From Alphaproteobacteria bacterium UBA7488 (GTDB taxonomy: Bacteria; Pseudomonadota; Alphaproteobacteria; CAAHEQ01; UBA3637), in assembly GCA_002477185.1 (NCBI GenBank), contig DLOI01000080.1, positions 1 to 5,051 of the forward strand: a stretch of 5,051 bases of DNA, in the 5' to 3' direction. Below are positions 1-5,051 of the stretch, piece after piece. A program made the translations under genes and the position numbers. The first letter of the stretch is position 1; every line of letters starts with the position of its first letter. The notes under the pieces are model-generated. The model had not been told where the DNA came from. It did not search any database and saw only the letters and a program-made list of their open reading frames with translations.

Positions 1-19
1 AGCGACGTTGAAAGTTGGC

Positions 20-331
20 TCAAAGTTTAATCGGCGGTTGGAAACCGGCGCGGATTTCTTTTTGGGCTTGTTCGGTTGTGGCATGGTAATCGGACGGGTA
101 GGGCGTTACCGGTTCGATTTCAAACACGTCCGCCCCCGTCAAATCGCGGAGTTGATTTGCAATCGTGCGTGTGTTGCCGGAATGCGAAAAATAAACGACC
201 AACACTTTTTTGCCGTTAAAATTTTCTAAAACAATTTGGTTTGCGTTTTGAGCCACGGCTTGTGATGCGCCCGTTTGAATGCCGAGCGTTAACAACACCG
301 CGGCGGCTGTTTTTAAAATGCCTTTTTTCAT
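20..331 (-). CDS. Exported flavodoxin-like protein, probably interrupted
   Basis: Flavodoxins bind FMN and carry electrons, or act as NAD(P)H:quinone or flavin reductases. The 103-residue product has a Sec signal peptide (MKK, hydrophobic residues 9-18, AVA at 25-27 as a likely cleavage site), so it should act in the periplasm. Residues 42-58 form the first strand and FMN-phosphate loop, with SHSGNT at 49-54. The downstream text resembles the Flavodoxin_4 type (PF12682). Flavodoxins normally need about 140 residues or more, and the WW-containing second flavin loop and the C-terminal half are missing. An in-frame TGA at 20-22 ends the frame just before the expected second strand. The same frame then stays open to the window edge (ANFQRR), so this may be a nonsense mutation, a frameshift or a sequence error. 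The start is well supported by AAGGAGG at 337-343, five bases before ATG. It is the last gene of the operon, 74 bases after the cupin. Confidence 0.82.
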   Translation of the reverse strand: MKKGILKTAAAVLLTLGIQTGASQAVAQNANQIVLENFNGKKVLVVYFSHSGNTRTIANQLRDLTGADVFEIEPVTPYPSDYHATTEQAQKEIRAGFQPPIKL

Positions 332-405
332 AATTTCCTCCTTTTTATCCTTTTATATGCGGCTTTATTATGCGCTTTGCCCACCTGTTTGCCGCGTCGC
401 GTTGA

Positions 406-921
406 TTATTTATATTGGTCGTTTGTAACCGGTTCCAACCATGTTACGGTGTTGTTCGGCACGTTCGTTTCAACCGATATGTGCGAAAACCAACTGTCGG
501 GTGCTGCGCCATGCCAATGTTCCACGTCGGGAGCAATGCGTACGACATCGCCTTTGTTTAAAATGCGGATATCGCCGCCGCGTTCTTGATAACGGCCCGT
601 ACCGCCCGTGACAAGCAAAATTTGCCCGCCCGAATGTTTGTGCCAATTGGTCCGCGCGCCCGGTTCGAATGTGACGTTGCCGATGGGTGCGTTAAAAACG
701 GTGTCATTCGCGCTGAGCCTTGTCAAATATGTTTGCCCCGTAAAATATTTCCCGTACGGGTTTTTATCCCCTTGAGGGAAAATGGTGTCAATTTCACTTT
801 TTTTATATGTTGCCGTGTCCGTGTTATTGTATGTTTCCGTGCTTGTGTCCATGCTTTGTGCCTTTCCTTGAAAACTGACTAAAAAACATCCCGCTAAAAT
901 GAGTGCCAATATTTTTTTCAT
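406..921 (-). CDS. Exported cupin-domain protein
   Basis: This is a small single-domain cupin of 171 residues, a metal-binding beta barrel. The first cupin motif is PGARTNWHKHSGGQ at 87-100, giving likely metal ligands His94, His96 and Gln100. Gln replaces the usual Glu, as I recall is common in the cupins that accompany CMD proteins. The second motif, GDVVRIAPDVEHWHG at 124-138, supplies His135. Residues 1 to about 22 are an export signal. LAGC at 9-12 matches a lipobox, but hydrophobic residues continue after it, and a signal peptidase I site near KAQ (20-22) is an alternative. Residues 23-40 are a Ser/Thr-rich linker. The ATG overlaps the upstream CMD stop as ATGA, so translation is probably coupled. 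A modest AAAAGGG lies nine bases before the start. Cupins of this group are often next to or fused with CMD domains. The substrate is unknown. Confidence 0.9.
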   Translation of the reverse strand: MKKILALILAGCFLVSFQGKAQSMDTSTETYNNTDTATYKKSEIDTIFPQGDKNPYGKYFTGQTYLTRLSANDTVFNAPIGNVTFEPGARTNWHKHSGGQILLVTGGTGRYQERGGDIRILNKGDVVRIAPDVEHWHGAAPDSWFSHISVETNVPNNTVTWLEPVTNDQYK

Positions 922-1655
922 TTTTGTTTGCCCTTTTTGATTTTATTTAAAACTTCGGTTGCCGCCGCCGCTTGGGATGTGCCGACGTCCTGTTTGACAA
1001 GGGTGATAATTTGCGTAATTTCAGCCTCGCTTAACCCCGTGTTCATGCCGATTTGAATGTGTGAGCCCAGTTGGCTTTGCACGCCCGTCATCGCGGATAA
1101 AGCGGCGATGGTTGCCACTTCGCGGTCTTGGTAACTTAATACGCCGCGCCCGAAAATATCGGCAAACAAATGCTCTTTTAAAAACGCATCAATGGCTGGG
1201 GCAAAATCCATGATGCCGCCCGCAACCGGGCGTCCCGTCAAATTAATTTGCATCGTGTTGCCATAGGCGAATTTGTCCGTCCCTTGCGGCAATTCTTTGC
1301 CCGCTTCGCCCATTTTATCGGTGATGCCACGTGCTTGGCGTTCTTTTAAAACGTTTTGGAAAGCCCCCAAACCGTTTAAAGAGCGCGGAAAACCAGCATA
1401 GGCATACATTTGCACCAATACTTCCTTAATTTCATTGACGCTCAACCCCGCATCCAACCCGTTATTTACGGCTTCGTTTAATTTCGGCATGTCGCCCGTG
1501 GCCGTCAAAGCGGCGATTTGTGCTATGCTTTGTTGGCGCGGCGTTAATATATCCGTTTCATTCATCGTGTTTGCTCCCGTTTTTAATATATAGGCGTTTG
1601 ATAAGAAAATGCCCATCATCAGTACGCCCAAAGTTTTTAAAAAATTCTTTTTCAT
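918..1655 (-). CDS. Exported carboxymuconolactone decarboxylase (CMD) family protein
   Basis: The product has 245 residues and two tandem CMD/AhpD-like helical repeats, about 38-105 and 150-225. Each contains the family pattern of a conserved helix, a short turn with G-L-S, and an E-I helix (GLSVNEIKEVL at 70-80; GLSEAEITQII at 207-217). The second repeat keeps the conserved His (His199); the first has Ala62 at that place, so only one active site looks complete. There is no cysteine at all, which rules out AhpD-type CXXC peroxidase chemistry and leaves a PcaC/YurZ-like role (COG0599) with unknown substrate. Residues 1-21 form a signal peptide with possible cleavage after SNA, so the protein is exported. 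Most CMD proteins are cytoplasmic. AAGGAG (1661-1666) lies five bases before the ATG. It is the second gene of the operon, 81 bases after the hydrolase, and overlaps the cupin by 4 bases. Confidence 0.9.
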   Translation of the reverse strand: MKKNFLKTLGVLMMGIFLSNAYILKTGANTMNETDILTPRQQSIAQIAALTATGDMPKLNEAVNNGLDAGLSVNEIKEVLVQMYAYAGFPRSLNGLGAFQNVLKERQARGITDKMGEAGKELPQGTDKFAYGNTMQINLTGRPVAGGIMDFAPAIDAFLKEHLFADIFGRGVLSYQDREVATIAALSAMTGVQSQLGSHIQIGMNTGLSEAEITQIITLVKQDVGTSQAAAATEVLNKIKKGKQK

Positions 1656-1736
1656 TTGCGCTCCTTTTTATTCTTTGTGTATGACTTTTCTTGAAAAAAT
1701 TTTAAAGCCCCGCTTACAAAAAAAATGCCAAAGCGT

Positions 1737-2855
1737 TTAATCCCACGCCAACAAATCCCACCATTTTTGCGTCGGCGTTTCCCCCGGCACGATTTTTTCG
1801 CCCATAACGGGTGTCATGATTTGAATGGGTGTGCCTTGCGCTTCTTTGATAACCAAATCAACCGATTCGTGCCACGGATGCAGGGCCAAATCAAACACGC
1901 CCCAATGAATGGGCAGCACAAGCGTTGTTTTTAAATCCTGTGCGGCTTTGATAACTTCACGCGGGAACAAGTGAATATCGGGCCATCCGGGATTCCAAGC
2001 GTCGATTTCAAGTGCCGCAAAATCAAAGGGCCCGTATATTTGGCCGATATGTTTGAAATGCTTGCCGTATCCCGTGTCGCCGCCCCAAAAAATGTTGCGC
2101 CCGTCCGATTTAATCGCGTATGAATTCCATAGGGTTTTATGCCTGTCCAAAAAGCTGCGTACCGAATAATGTTTGCCTGCCAACCCCGTAATGGATAAGC
2201 CGTTATCTTCAAACGTTTCATCCCACCCGATTTCGGTAATGTTTTGAGGTGCGATGCCCCATCCTTTTAATGCCGCTTTAAGGCCGAGCGGTACAATAAA
2301 GCGGGCATTTTTAAGCGCTTGCAGCGTCTTTTTTTCCATATGATCATAATGGTTATGCGTTAAAACGACGTAATCGATGGGTGGCAAATCATCGCGTGCA
2401 ATCGGCGCTTTGCCATACCGCGGTACAATGAACGGCAGTGGGCCGGCATTGTCAAAAACGGGGTCGAAAATGAATCGTTTGCCGTTTAAATCCATAATTG
2501 CGGACGAATGGCCGAGCCAATAAAGCGCAAAGTTATCGGGCATTTTGGGAAAACTGTCCTTTGCCAATTCGATTTTCGGCAATTCAAATCGCGGCGCATA
2601 AGGGGATTTTTTAAGGAATTTAAAAACGCTTAAAGTGCCGCCTTGTACCTTATCAAAATGATAAGTAATGGGTTCGGGGCTTTTAAATTGCCCGTTTTCG
2701 AAATAGGGCAATTGTTGATAGGTTGCCAAGTCTTGTTTGCTTGGCGTATCGCCAAAAATGCTTTGTAAGTACACGAAACCGCAAATGGCCGCCGCCAATG
2801 CCAAAAGGGTTAAATAAATAAACACTTTTATGAATCTCCTTAAGATTTTTTTCAT
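1737..2855 (-). CDS. Membrane-anchored metallo-beta-lactamase-fold hydrolase (RomA/NAPE-PLD-like)
   Basis: The 372-residue protein belongs to the Lactamase_B_2 / COG2220 group (RomA, UlaG and NAPE-PLD relatives), which are metal-dependent hydrolases, often phosphodiesterases. One N-terminal transmembrane segment (about 9-31) follows KKILRRFIK, so the catalytic domain should face the periplasm. Metal-site residues are visible: GHSS at 115-118, THNHYDH at 166-172 (His167, His169, Asp171, His172), His229 in GKHYS, Asp260 in GGDTGY, and His317 in PIHWG. All are spaced as in the NAPE-PLD-like subfamily, and the length is typical, so it looks complete and active. The substrate cannot be read from the sequence; a lipid or phosphodiester is a family-based guess. 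It is the first gene of the leftward operon, behind the MerR-type promoter at 2900-2930. The ribosome site is weak (GGGA at 2863-2866), but no better in-frame start exists. Stop is TAA. Confidence 0.93.
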   Translation of the reverse strand: MKKILRRFIKVFIYLTLLALAAAICGFVYLQSIFGDTPSKQDLATYQQLPYFENGQFKSPEPITYHFDKVQGGTLSVFKFLKKSPYAPRFELPKIELAKDSFPKMPDNFALYWLGHSSAIMDLNGKRFIFDPVFDNAGPLPFIVPRYGKAPIARDDLPPIDYVVLTHNHYDHMEKKTLQALKNARFIVPLGLKAALKGWGIAPQNITEIGWDETFEDNGLSITGLAGKHYSVRSFLDRHKTLWNSYAIKSDGRNIFWGGDTGYGKHFKHIGQIYGPFDFAALEIDAWNPGWPDIHLFPREVIKAAQDLKTTLVLPIHWGVFDLALHPWHESVDLVIKEAQGTPIQIMTPVMGEKIVPGETPTQKWWDLLAWD

Positions 2856-2899
2856 CTCTTTTTCCCGCTTGTTTTTTATATAGTAACTCTTCTATGGAA

Positions 2900-2930
2900 A
2901 TCCTAGCACTTAGAGTTAGCTCGAAGTCAA
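2900..2930 (-). promoter_or_regulatory. MerR-activated promoter with 19-bp spacer
   Basis: On the minus strand the -35 box is TTGACT (2925-2930) and the -10 box TAGGAT (2900-2905), separated by exactly 19 bp (2906-2924). MerR-family activators act on promoters with overlong 19-20 bp spacers, twisting the DNA to realign the boxes. Transcription should start near 2893, about 38 bases before the hydrolase ATG, and read through the hydrolase, CMD, cupin and flavodoxin genes. The boxes and spacing are seen directly; control by the adjacent MerR protein is inferred. Confidence 0.85.
2908..2927. promoter_or_regulatory. MerR operator, 20-bp dyad
   Basis: The inverted repeat ACTTAGAGTT / AGCTCGAAGT has half-sites matching at 8 of 10 positions after reverse complementation. 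It lies within the 19-bp spacer and runs 3 bases into the -35 box, exactly where MerR-family dimers bind. The ACTT-AGAGTT half-site resembles operators I recall for the AdhR/YyaN group. The merR promoter's -35 box starts 23 bases to the right, so strong direct autorepression from this site is not obvious. Confidence 0.8.
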
Positions 2931-2949
2931 GAATTTTTTTCAAAATGAA

Positions 2950-2978
2950 TTGATAATTTGCTTAAAGTGTTGTATGAT
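2950..2978 (+). promoter_or_regulatory. Sigma-70-type promoter of the merR gene
   Basis: TTGATA at 2950-2955 and TATGAT at 2973-2978 are separated by the optimal 17 bp, each differing from consensus at one position. The expected start is near 2985, giving a leader of only about 14 bases before the regulator's ATG. This predicts steady expression of the regulator, unlike the conditional promoter opposite. Confidence 0.8.
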
Positions 2979-2998
2979 AGGAAAAAAGAGGATGAAAA

Positions 2999-3451
2999 AT
3001 GATGAAAAAGAAATATTACACAATTGCCCAAATGGCACAAATTTGCAATTTAACGCCGCATACAATTCGTTATTATGACAAAGAAGGATTATTGCCTTTC
3101 ATCGACCGCACTCCGTCGGGCACGCGTCATTTTAAAGAAGAAGATGTCGAAGCCTTTGTCATTATTAATTGTTTAAAGGAAACGGGACTTGGCATTAAAG
3201 AAATCAAAACGTTTATGGATTGGTGCCGCCAAGGCGATGCAACGATTGATAAACGTTTAAATTTGTTTTTGGAACAAAAAAAGAAGGTGCAGGTTCAACT
3301 GAAAGAACTTAAAAAACACCTCAAAAAAATTGATTATAAAATTTGGTATTATCAAACGGCCAAGGACGCCGGCACGTTGGCTGTACACGATAAAAATAAA
3401 TGTGTGGCAACGCTTAAAAATCAAAACGCTGGGAAAGTCAAGCTTAAATAA
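2999..3451 (+). CDS. MerR-family transcriptional regulator, YyaN/AdhR type
   Basis: A 150-residue dimeric DNA-binding activator. Residues 6-75 form the winged helix-turn-helix, with TIAQMAQICNLTPHTIRYYD at 8-27 and GLLP at 30-33 typical of MerR. The segment CLKETGLGIKEIKTFMDWCRQGD (58-80) marks the YyaN/AdhR subgroup. Residues 85-120 make the dimerization coiled coil, ending in the YYQTA block at 117-121. Cysteines are 16, 58, 76 and 135. Cys58 aligns by position (six-residue offset, recalled sequence) with Cys52 of Bacillus subtilis AdhR, which reacts with aldehydes. The C-terminus has no metal-binding Cys cluster or SoxR-type iron-sulfur motif. The divergent operon has a MerR-type promoter with a dyad, so that operon is the likely target. 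AGAGG at 2987-2991 lies seven bases before the first ATG; a second ATG follows directly and could also serve. TAA stop. Confidence 0.93.
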   Translation: MMKKKYYTIAQMAQICNLTPHTIRYYDKEGLLPFIDRTPSGTRHFKEEDVEAFVIINCLKETGLGIKEIKTFMDWCRQGDATIDKRLNLFLEQKKKVQVQLKELKKHLKKIDYKIWYYQTAKDAGTLAVHDKNKCVATLKNQNAGKVKLK

Positions 3452-3477
3452 TGTTACCTTTACCCATGGGCGCTTGC

Positions 3478-4410
3478 TTATCCGAATAAATTTTTTTGAC
3501 GTATAAAATTTGATTGAACTGCGCGTTCAATAATTTTATCAGTTGGTTTAATGAAATCGCATAAAATCGGCGATAAGGGGTTGAAGGTGGCTACTTTTTT
3601 ACGAATCGATTTCGTGCTGTGGTTGGCGTAACAATAGGCGCATCCGTTTAAACAGGTGTTATAAGTTCCGATGTCAATGCTGGAGGTGCAATAACACGTA
3701 TCGCGTTGGTTTTTGTCTTTTTTCAAGTTTAGTTGCATACCGGTTAATTTTTCAATCAACGCGCCGTCAATGCATACGGATGGATTTAAGCCCGTTTGTT
3801 TCAAATCCACGTTTCCGCACGCACCGATTGTCATGCCATTATCAACAGCCGTTTTTTTGAAAGCGGTAGCCAGCGTTTGTTGTTCTTTTAAGGTGCCTTC
3901 GCGCACGCCCAATTTTTTCATATTGTATTCGATTTTGGCGTACATATCCAAAAAGCTTAAATGGCACCTGTATGTTGCCCCTTTTAATTCGTGCGCTAAC
4001 TTTTCAAATGCTTGGATGTGAAAATCCGGCGTATATTTTTCATTTAACAAAAGAGGGCTGTATCGCCAAACCATTTTATCCGCGCCGATGGTGTCGGACA
4101 ATTTTTTGAACGTATCGATTAATTTTTCCTTGGGCGGCAAATTAGATTCGATGTCCTCATCATACGGGTTAATCGTGAATTGGATGTAATAGGGGTATGG
4201 TTCTAAATCTTTTAAATGCGCCAACATCGGTTCGGGATTTTTGCTCCAAAAAACGATAAAATCAAGTGTGTTTTCATTTAAGGCGATACGGCTGACCTGT
4301 GCCGGATTCATCGGGTTGCGCACGAAAACATAGCCGTCTTTTAAACGGTTTAAAAACCAATCGAAATAAAACCTGGGGATGTCGGTGCGGCGGCTGACGC
4401 TTAAAATCAT
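3478..4410 (-). CDS. DUF1848 family protein with C-terminal cysteine cluster
   Basis: A 310-residue member of DUF1848 (PF08902), a family without assigned function. The N-terminus MILSVSRRTDIP is the family's usual beginning, followed by VRNPMNP and FWSKNP (54-59). The C-terminal region has CYC at 239-241 and CLNGCAYC at 253-260, a CX3CX2C motif followed by YANHS. It resembles the iron-sulfur-binding motif of radical SAM enzymes but sits at the C-terminal end instead of the N-terminal end. A cluster-binding, possibly SAM-dependent enzyme is therefore plausible but unproven. The frame could be extended 42 residues upstream to 4536, but that extension is low-complexity and outside the family. 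AAAGGAG at 4416-4422, five bases before the ATG at 4408-4410, supports the shorter start. The gene converges on merR with 26 bases between stops, so it is not part of the MerR-controlled operon. Confidence 0.92.
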   Translation of the reverse strand: MILSVSRRTDIPRFYFDWFLNRLKDGYVFVRNPMNPAQVSRIALNENTLDFIVFWSKNPEPMLAHLKDLEPYPYYIQFTINPYDEDIESNLPPKEKLIDTFKKLSDTIGADKMVWRYSPLLLNEKYTPDFHIQAFEKLAHELKGATYRCHLSFLDMYAKIEYNMKKLGVREGTLKEQQTLATAFKKTAVDNGMTIGACGNVDLKQTGLNPSVCIDGALIEKLTGMQLNLKKDKNQRDTCYCTSSIDIGTYNTCLNGCAYCYANHSTKSIRKKVATFNPLSPILCDFIKPTDKIIERAVQSNFIRQKNLFG

Positions 4411-4415
4411 GAAAA

Positions 4416-4422
4416 CTCCTTT
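4416..4422 (-). promoter_or_regulatory. Ribosome binding site fixing the DUF1848 start
   Basis: AAAGGAG on the minus strand with a five-base spacer (TTTTC) to the ATG at 4408-4410. It rules in Met at 4410 over the longer in-frame start at 4536, which has no comparable site and lies in AT-rich sequence. Confidence 0.85.
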
Positions 4423-4577
4423 TGTTTGTAAAGGGTATTTCGGCAGATAGGGGACATTATTTAATAATAGGTTATTATTTTTAAAAACAAAAGGTTTTTT
4501 TGGGTAGAACGCATCAAATAAAAAATGAGTATGCACTATTAAATTGAATCGGTTTTTTATCCATGCGAATCCGTGCG

Positions 4578-4811
4578 TTAAACCTTAAAGAAATACACGA
4601 TAGCGCCAAAGAATAAGACAATCAGCAAAATTTTTATCAAAAGCGACCCCATTTTAATCAGAAAATAAGAGGCAATAAACATAATAATACCCGATGTTAT
4701 CAACTGTTCGGAACTTAAGTTCGGCGTCATAACGGACAGCCCCAAAACGCCTATTGCACACAACAACAAACTGCTTAAAACAACAATCAATTCTTTTTTT
4801 AAAAATTTCAT
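4578..4811 (-). CDS. Small membrane protein of unknown function
   Basis: A 77-residue, strongly hydrophobic protein with three likely membrane segments at about 8-28, 37-54 and 57-75, and basic residues at KK (5-6), K53 and K60. I do not recognise a family or any catalytic motif. The short, Leu/Ile-rich sequence with a lone Cys18 could be a small integral membrane protein of an accessory or housekeeping complex. The start has a weak purine stretch (AAGAGA) about nine bases upstream. An overlapping frame on the same strand (4654-4890) lacks any protein-like character. The next gene leftward, DUF1848, starts 167 bases away, so shared transcription is possible but not shown. Confidence 0.65.
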   Translation of the reverse strand: MKFLKKELIVVLSSLLLCAIGVLGLSVMTPNLSSEQLITSGIIMFIASYFLIKMGSLLIKILLIVLFFGAIVYFFKV

Positions 4812-4876
4812 TAAGCGATTCTCTTTTTTTAAGTTTATGTTTTATTGAATATAAAATTTTTTTTGTTAAATTGCAC

Positions 4877-4895
4877 GTTTTTTGGCGCAAAAAAC
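4877..4895. repeat. Perfect hairpin, 8-bp stem
   Basis: GTTTTTTG (4877-4884), loop GCG, CAAAAAAC (4888-4895): a perfect inverted repeat with a three-base loop. On neither strand is it directly followed by a run of T of the usual terminator kind, so it is not a textbook terminator. It lies about 66 bases upstream of the small membrane protein gene and could be a protein-binding site or a leader structure. Confidence 0.5.
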
Positions 4896-4930
4896 AAGGT
4901 GTTTGAAAGGTTTTTTATTTTTTTTAAATA

Positions 4931-4944
4931 TATTAAATTTAATA
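4931..4944. repeat. Perfect 14-bp AT palindrome beside a -35 box
   Basis: TATTAAATTTAATA is fully self-complementary and ends one base before the TTGACA box at 4946-4951. Its position fits an operator or activator site for the rightward promoter, but A+T-only palindromes also arise by chance in such AT-rich DNA. Confidence 0.4.
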
Positions 4945-4945
4945 C

Positions 4946-4975
4946 TTGACAATTTTAATATATATCAATTATGCT
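4946..4975 (+). promoter_or_regulatory. Rightward promoter near the window end
   Basis: Consensus TTGACA at 4946-4951, an 18-bp AT-rich spacer, and TATGCT at 4970-4975, overlapping a second possible -10, TATATA (4975-4980). The start would be near 4982. It would transcribe whatever begins near 5011 and leaves the window. Confidence 0.6.
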
Positions 4976-5010
4976 ATATATAGACAGCTTAAAGGCCGAT
5001 TGTTTTTTGG

Positions 5011-5051
5011 ATGGACGAAAAAAACGAAATGGTTCCGAGCACAAATAATCG
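5011..5051 (+). CDS. Possible start of a rightward gene, cut by the window edge
   Basis: ATG at 5011 opens a frame MDEKNEMVPSTNN that continues off the window. It lies about 30 bases downstream of the predicted transcription start. The hydrophilic beginning is protein-like, but only 13 codons are visible, and the best ribosome site (AAAGG at 4991-4995) is too far away, with only GG directly before the ATG. The true start may lie outside the window, or the transcript may be a non-coding leader. No family can be assigned. Confidence 0.35.
   Translation, partial: MDEKNEMVPSTNN

Noticed and set aside
8..22. TGA read as tryptophan, allowing the flavodoxin to continue
   Set aside because: All tryptophans in the complete genes are TGG, and a TGA stop in the ATGA overlap at 918-921 makes good sense as a stop.
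1656..1736. Terminator or internal promoter between hydrolase and CMD genes
   Set aside because: A four-base AAGC-GGG-GCTT stem before a short T-rich run is too weak to call, and no convincing -35/-10 pair is visible, so readthrough is assumed.
2683..2943. Minus-strand open frame overlapping the start of the hydrolase
   Set aside because: It would begin upstream of the predicted transcription start and is out of frame with the conserved hydrolase. The frames at 1931-2221 and 4654-4890 are likewise overlaps of stronger genes.
3452..3477. Bidirectional terminator between convergent merR and DUF1848
   Set aside because: Only the short palindrome CCCATGGG is present, with no stable stem and no T-run on either strand.
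3713..4021. Plus-strand open frame opposite DUF1848 (102 residues)
   Set aside because: It lies wholly antisense to a well-supported conserved gene and has no ribosome site or family character. Plus-strand frames at 8-229, 377-589, 586-882 and 1725-1934 were rejected for the same reason.
4411..4536. 42-residue N-terminal extension of the DUF1848 frame
   Set aside because: The extension is low-complexity, AT-driven sequence with no family match or ribosome site. A good AAAGGAG and the family-typical MILSVSRRTD start lie at 4410.
5029..5048. tRNA-like GGTTCC segment near the right edge
   Set aside because: The T-loop consensus GGTTCRA is not met, and no acceptor or anticodon stem can be folded around it.

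Overview
The window is a compact, moderately AT-rich bacterial segment. All confident genes except one MerR-type regulator are on the minus strand. Several products begin MKK followed by a classical Sec signal or membrane anchor, so a Gram-negative cell with a periplasm is most likely. A host- or gut-associated proteobacterium, perhaps an alphaproteobacterium, would fit, but nothing here fixes the taxon. The standard bacterial code applies: the 372-residue metallo-hydrolase alone uses TGG for more than ten tryptophans.

Left part, positions 1 to 2855, minus strand, read right to left. There are four consecutive genes: a membrane-anchored metallo-beta-lactamase-fold hydrolase of the RomA/NAPE-PLD-like group, an exported two-repeat carboxymuconolactone decarboxylase (CMD)-family protein, an exported cupin whose start overlaps the CMD stop by 4 bases (ATGA), and an exported flavodoxin-like protein. 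The flavodoxin frame is stopped by a TGA after 103 codons, near the window edge, and looks interrupted.

Middle, positions 2856 to 3451. A divergent MerR-family regulator of the YyaN/AdhR type faces the operon. The intergenic region has an ordinary promoter for merR (TTGATA, 17 bp, TATGAT). Pointing the other way is a classic MerR-activated promoter (TTGACT, 19-bp spacer, TAGGAT) whose overlong spacer is filled by a 20-bp dyad. The regulator very probably switches on the four-gene exported module. Its Cys58 aligns, from memory, with the electrophile-sensing Cys52 of Bacillus subtilis AdhR, whose target set also includes a CMD protein (YraC). My inference is an envelope-located module answering reactive electrophiles such as aldehydes or quinones.

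Right part, positions 3452 to 5051. A DUF1848 protein with a C-terminal CX3CX2C cluster is convergent with merR. Its real start is at 4410. Upstream is a 77-residue membrane protein of unknown function. The last 240 bases are very AT-rich and hold a perfect hairpin, a perfect 14-bp palindrome and a rightward promoter with a consensus TTGACA box, probably serving a gene that begins near 5011 and leaves the window.
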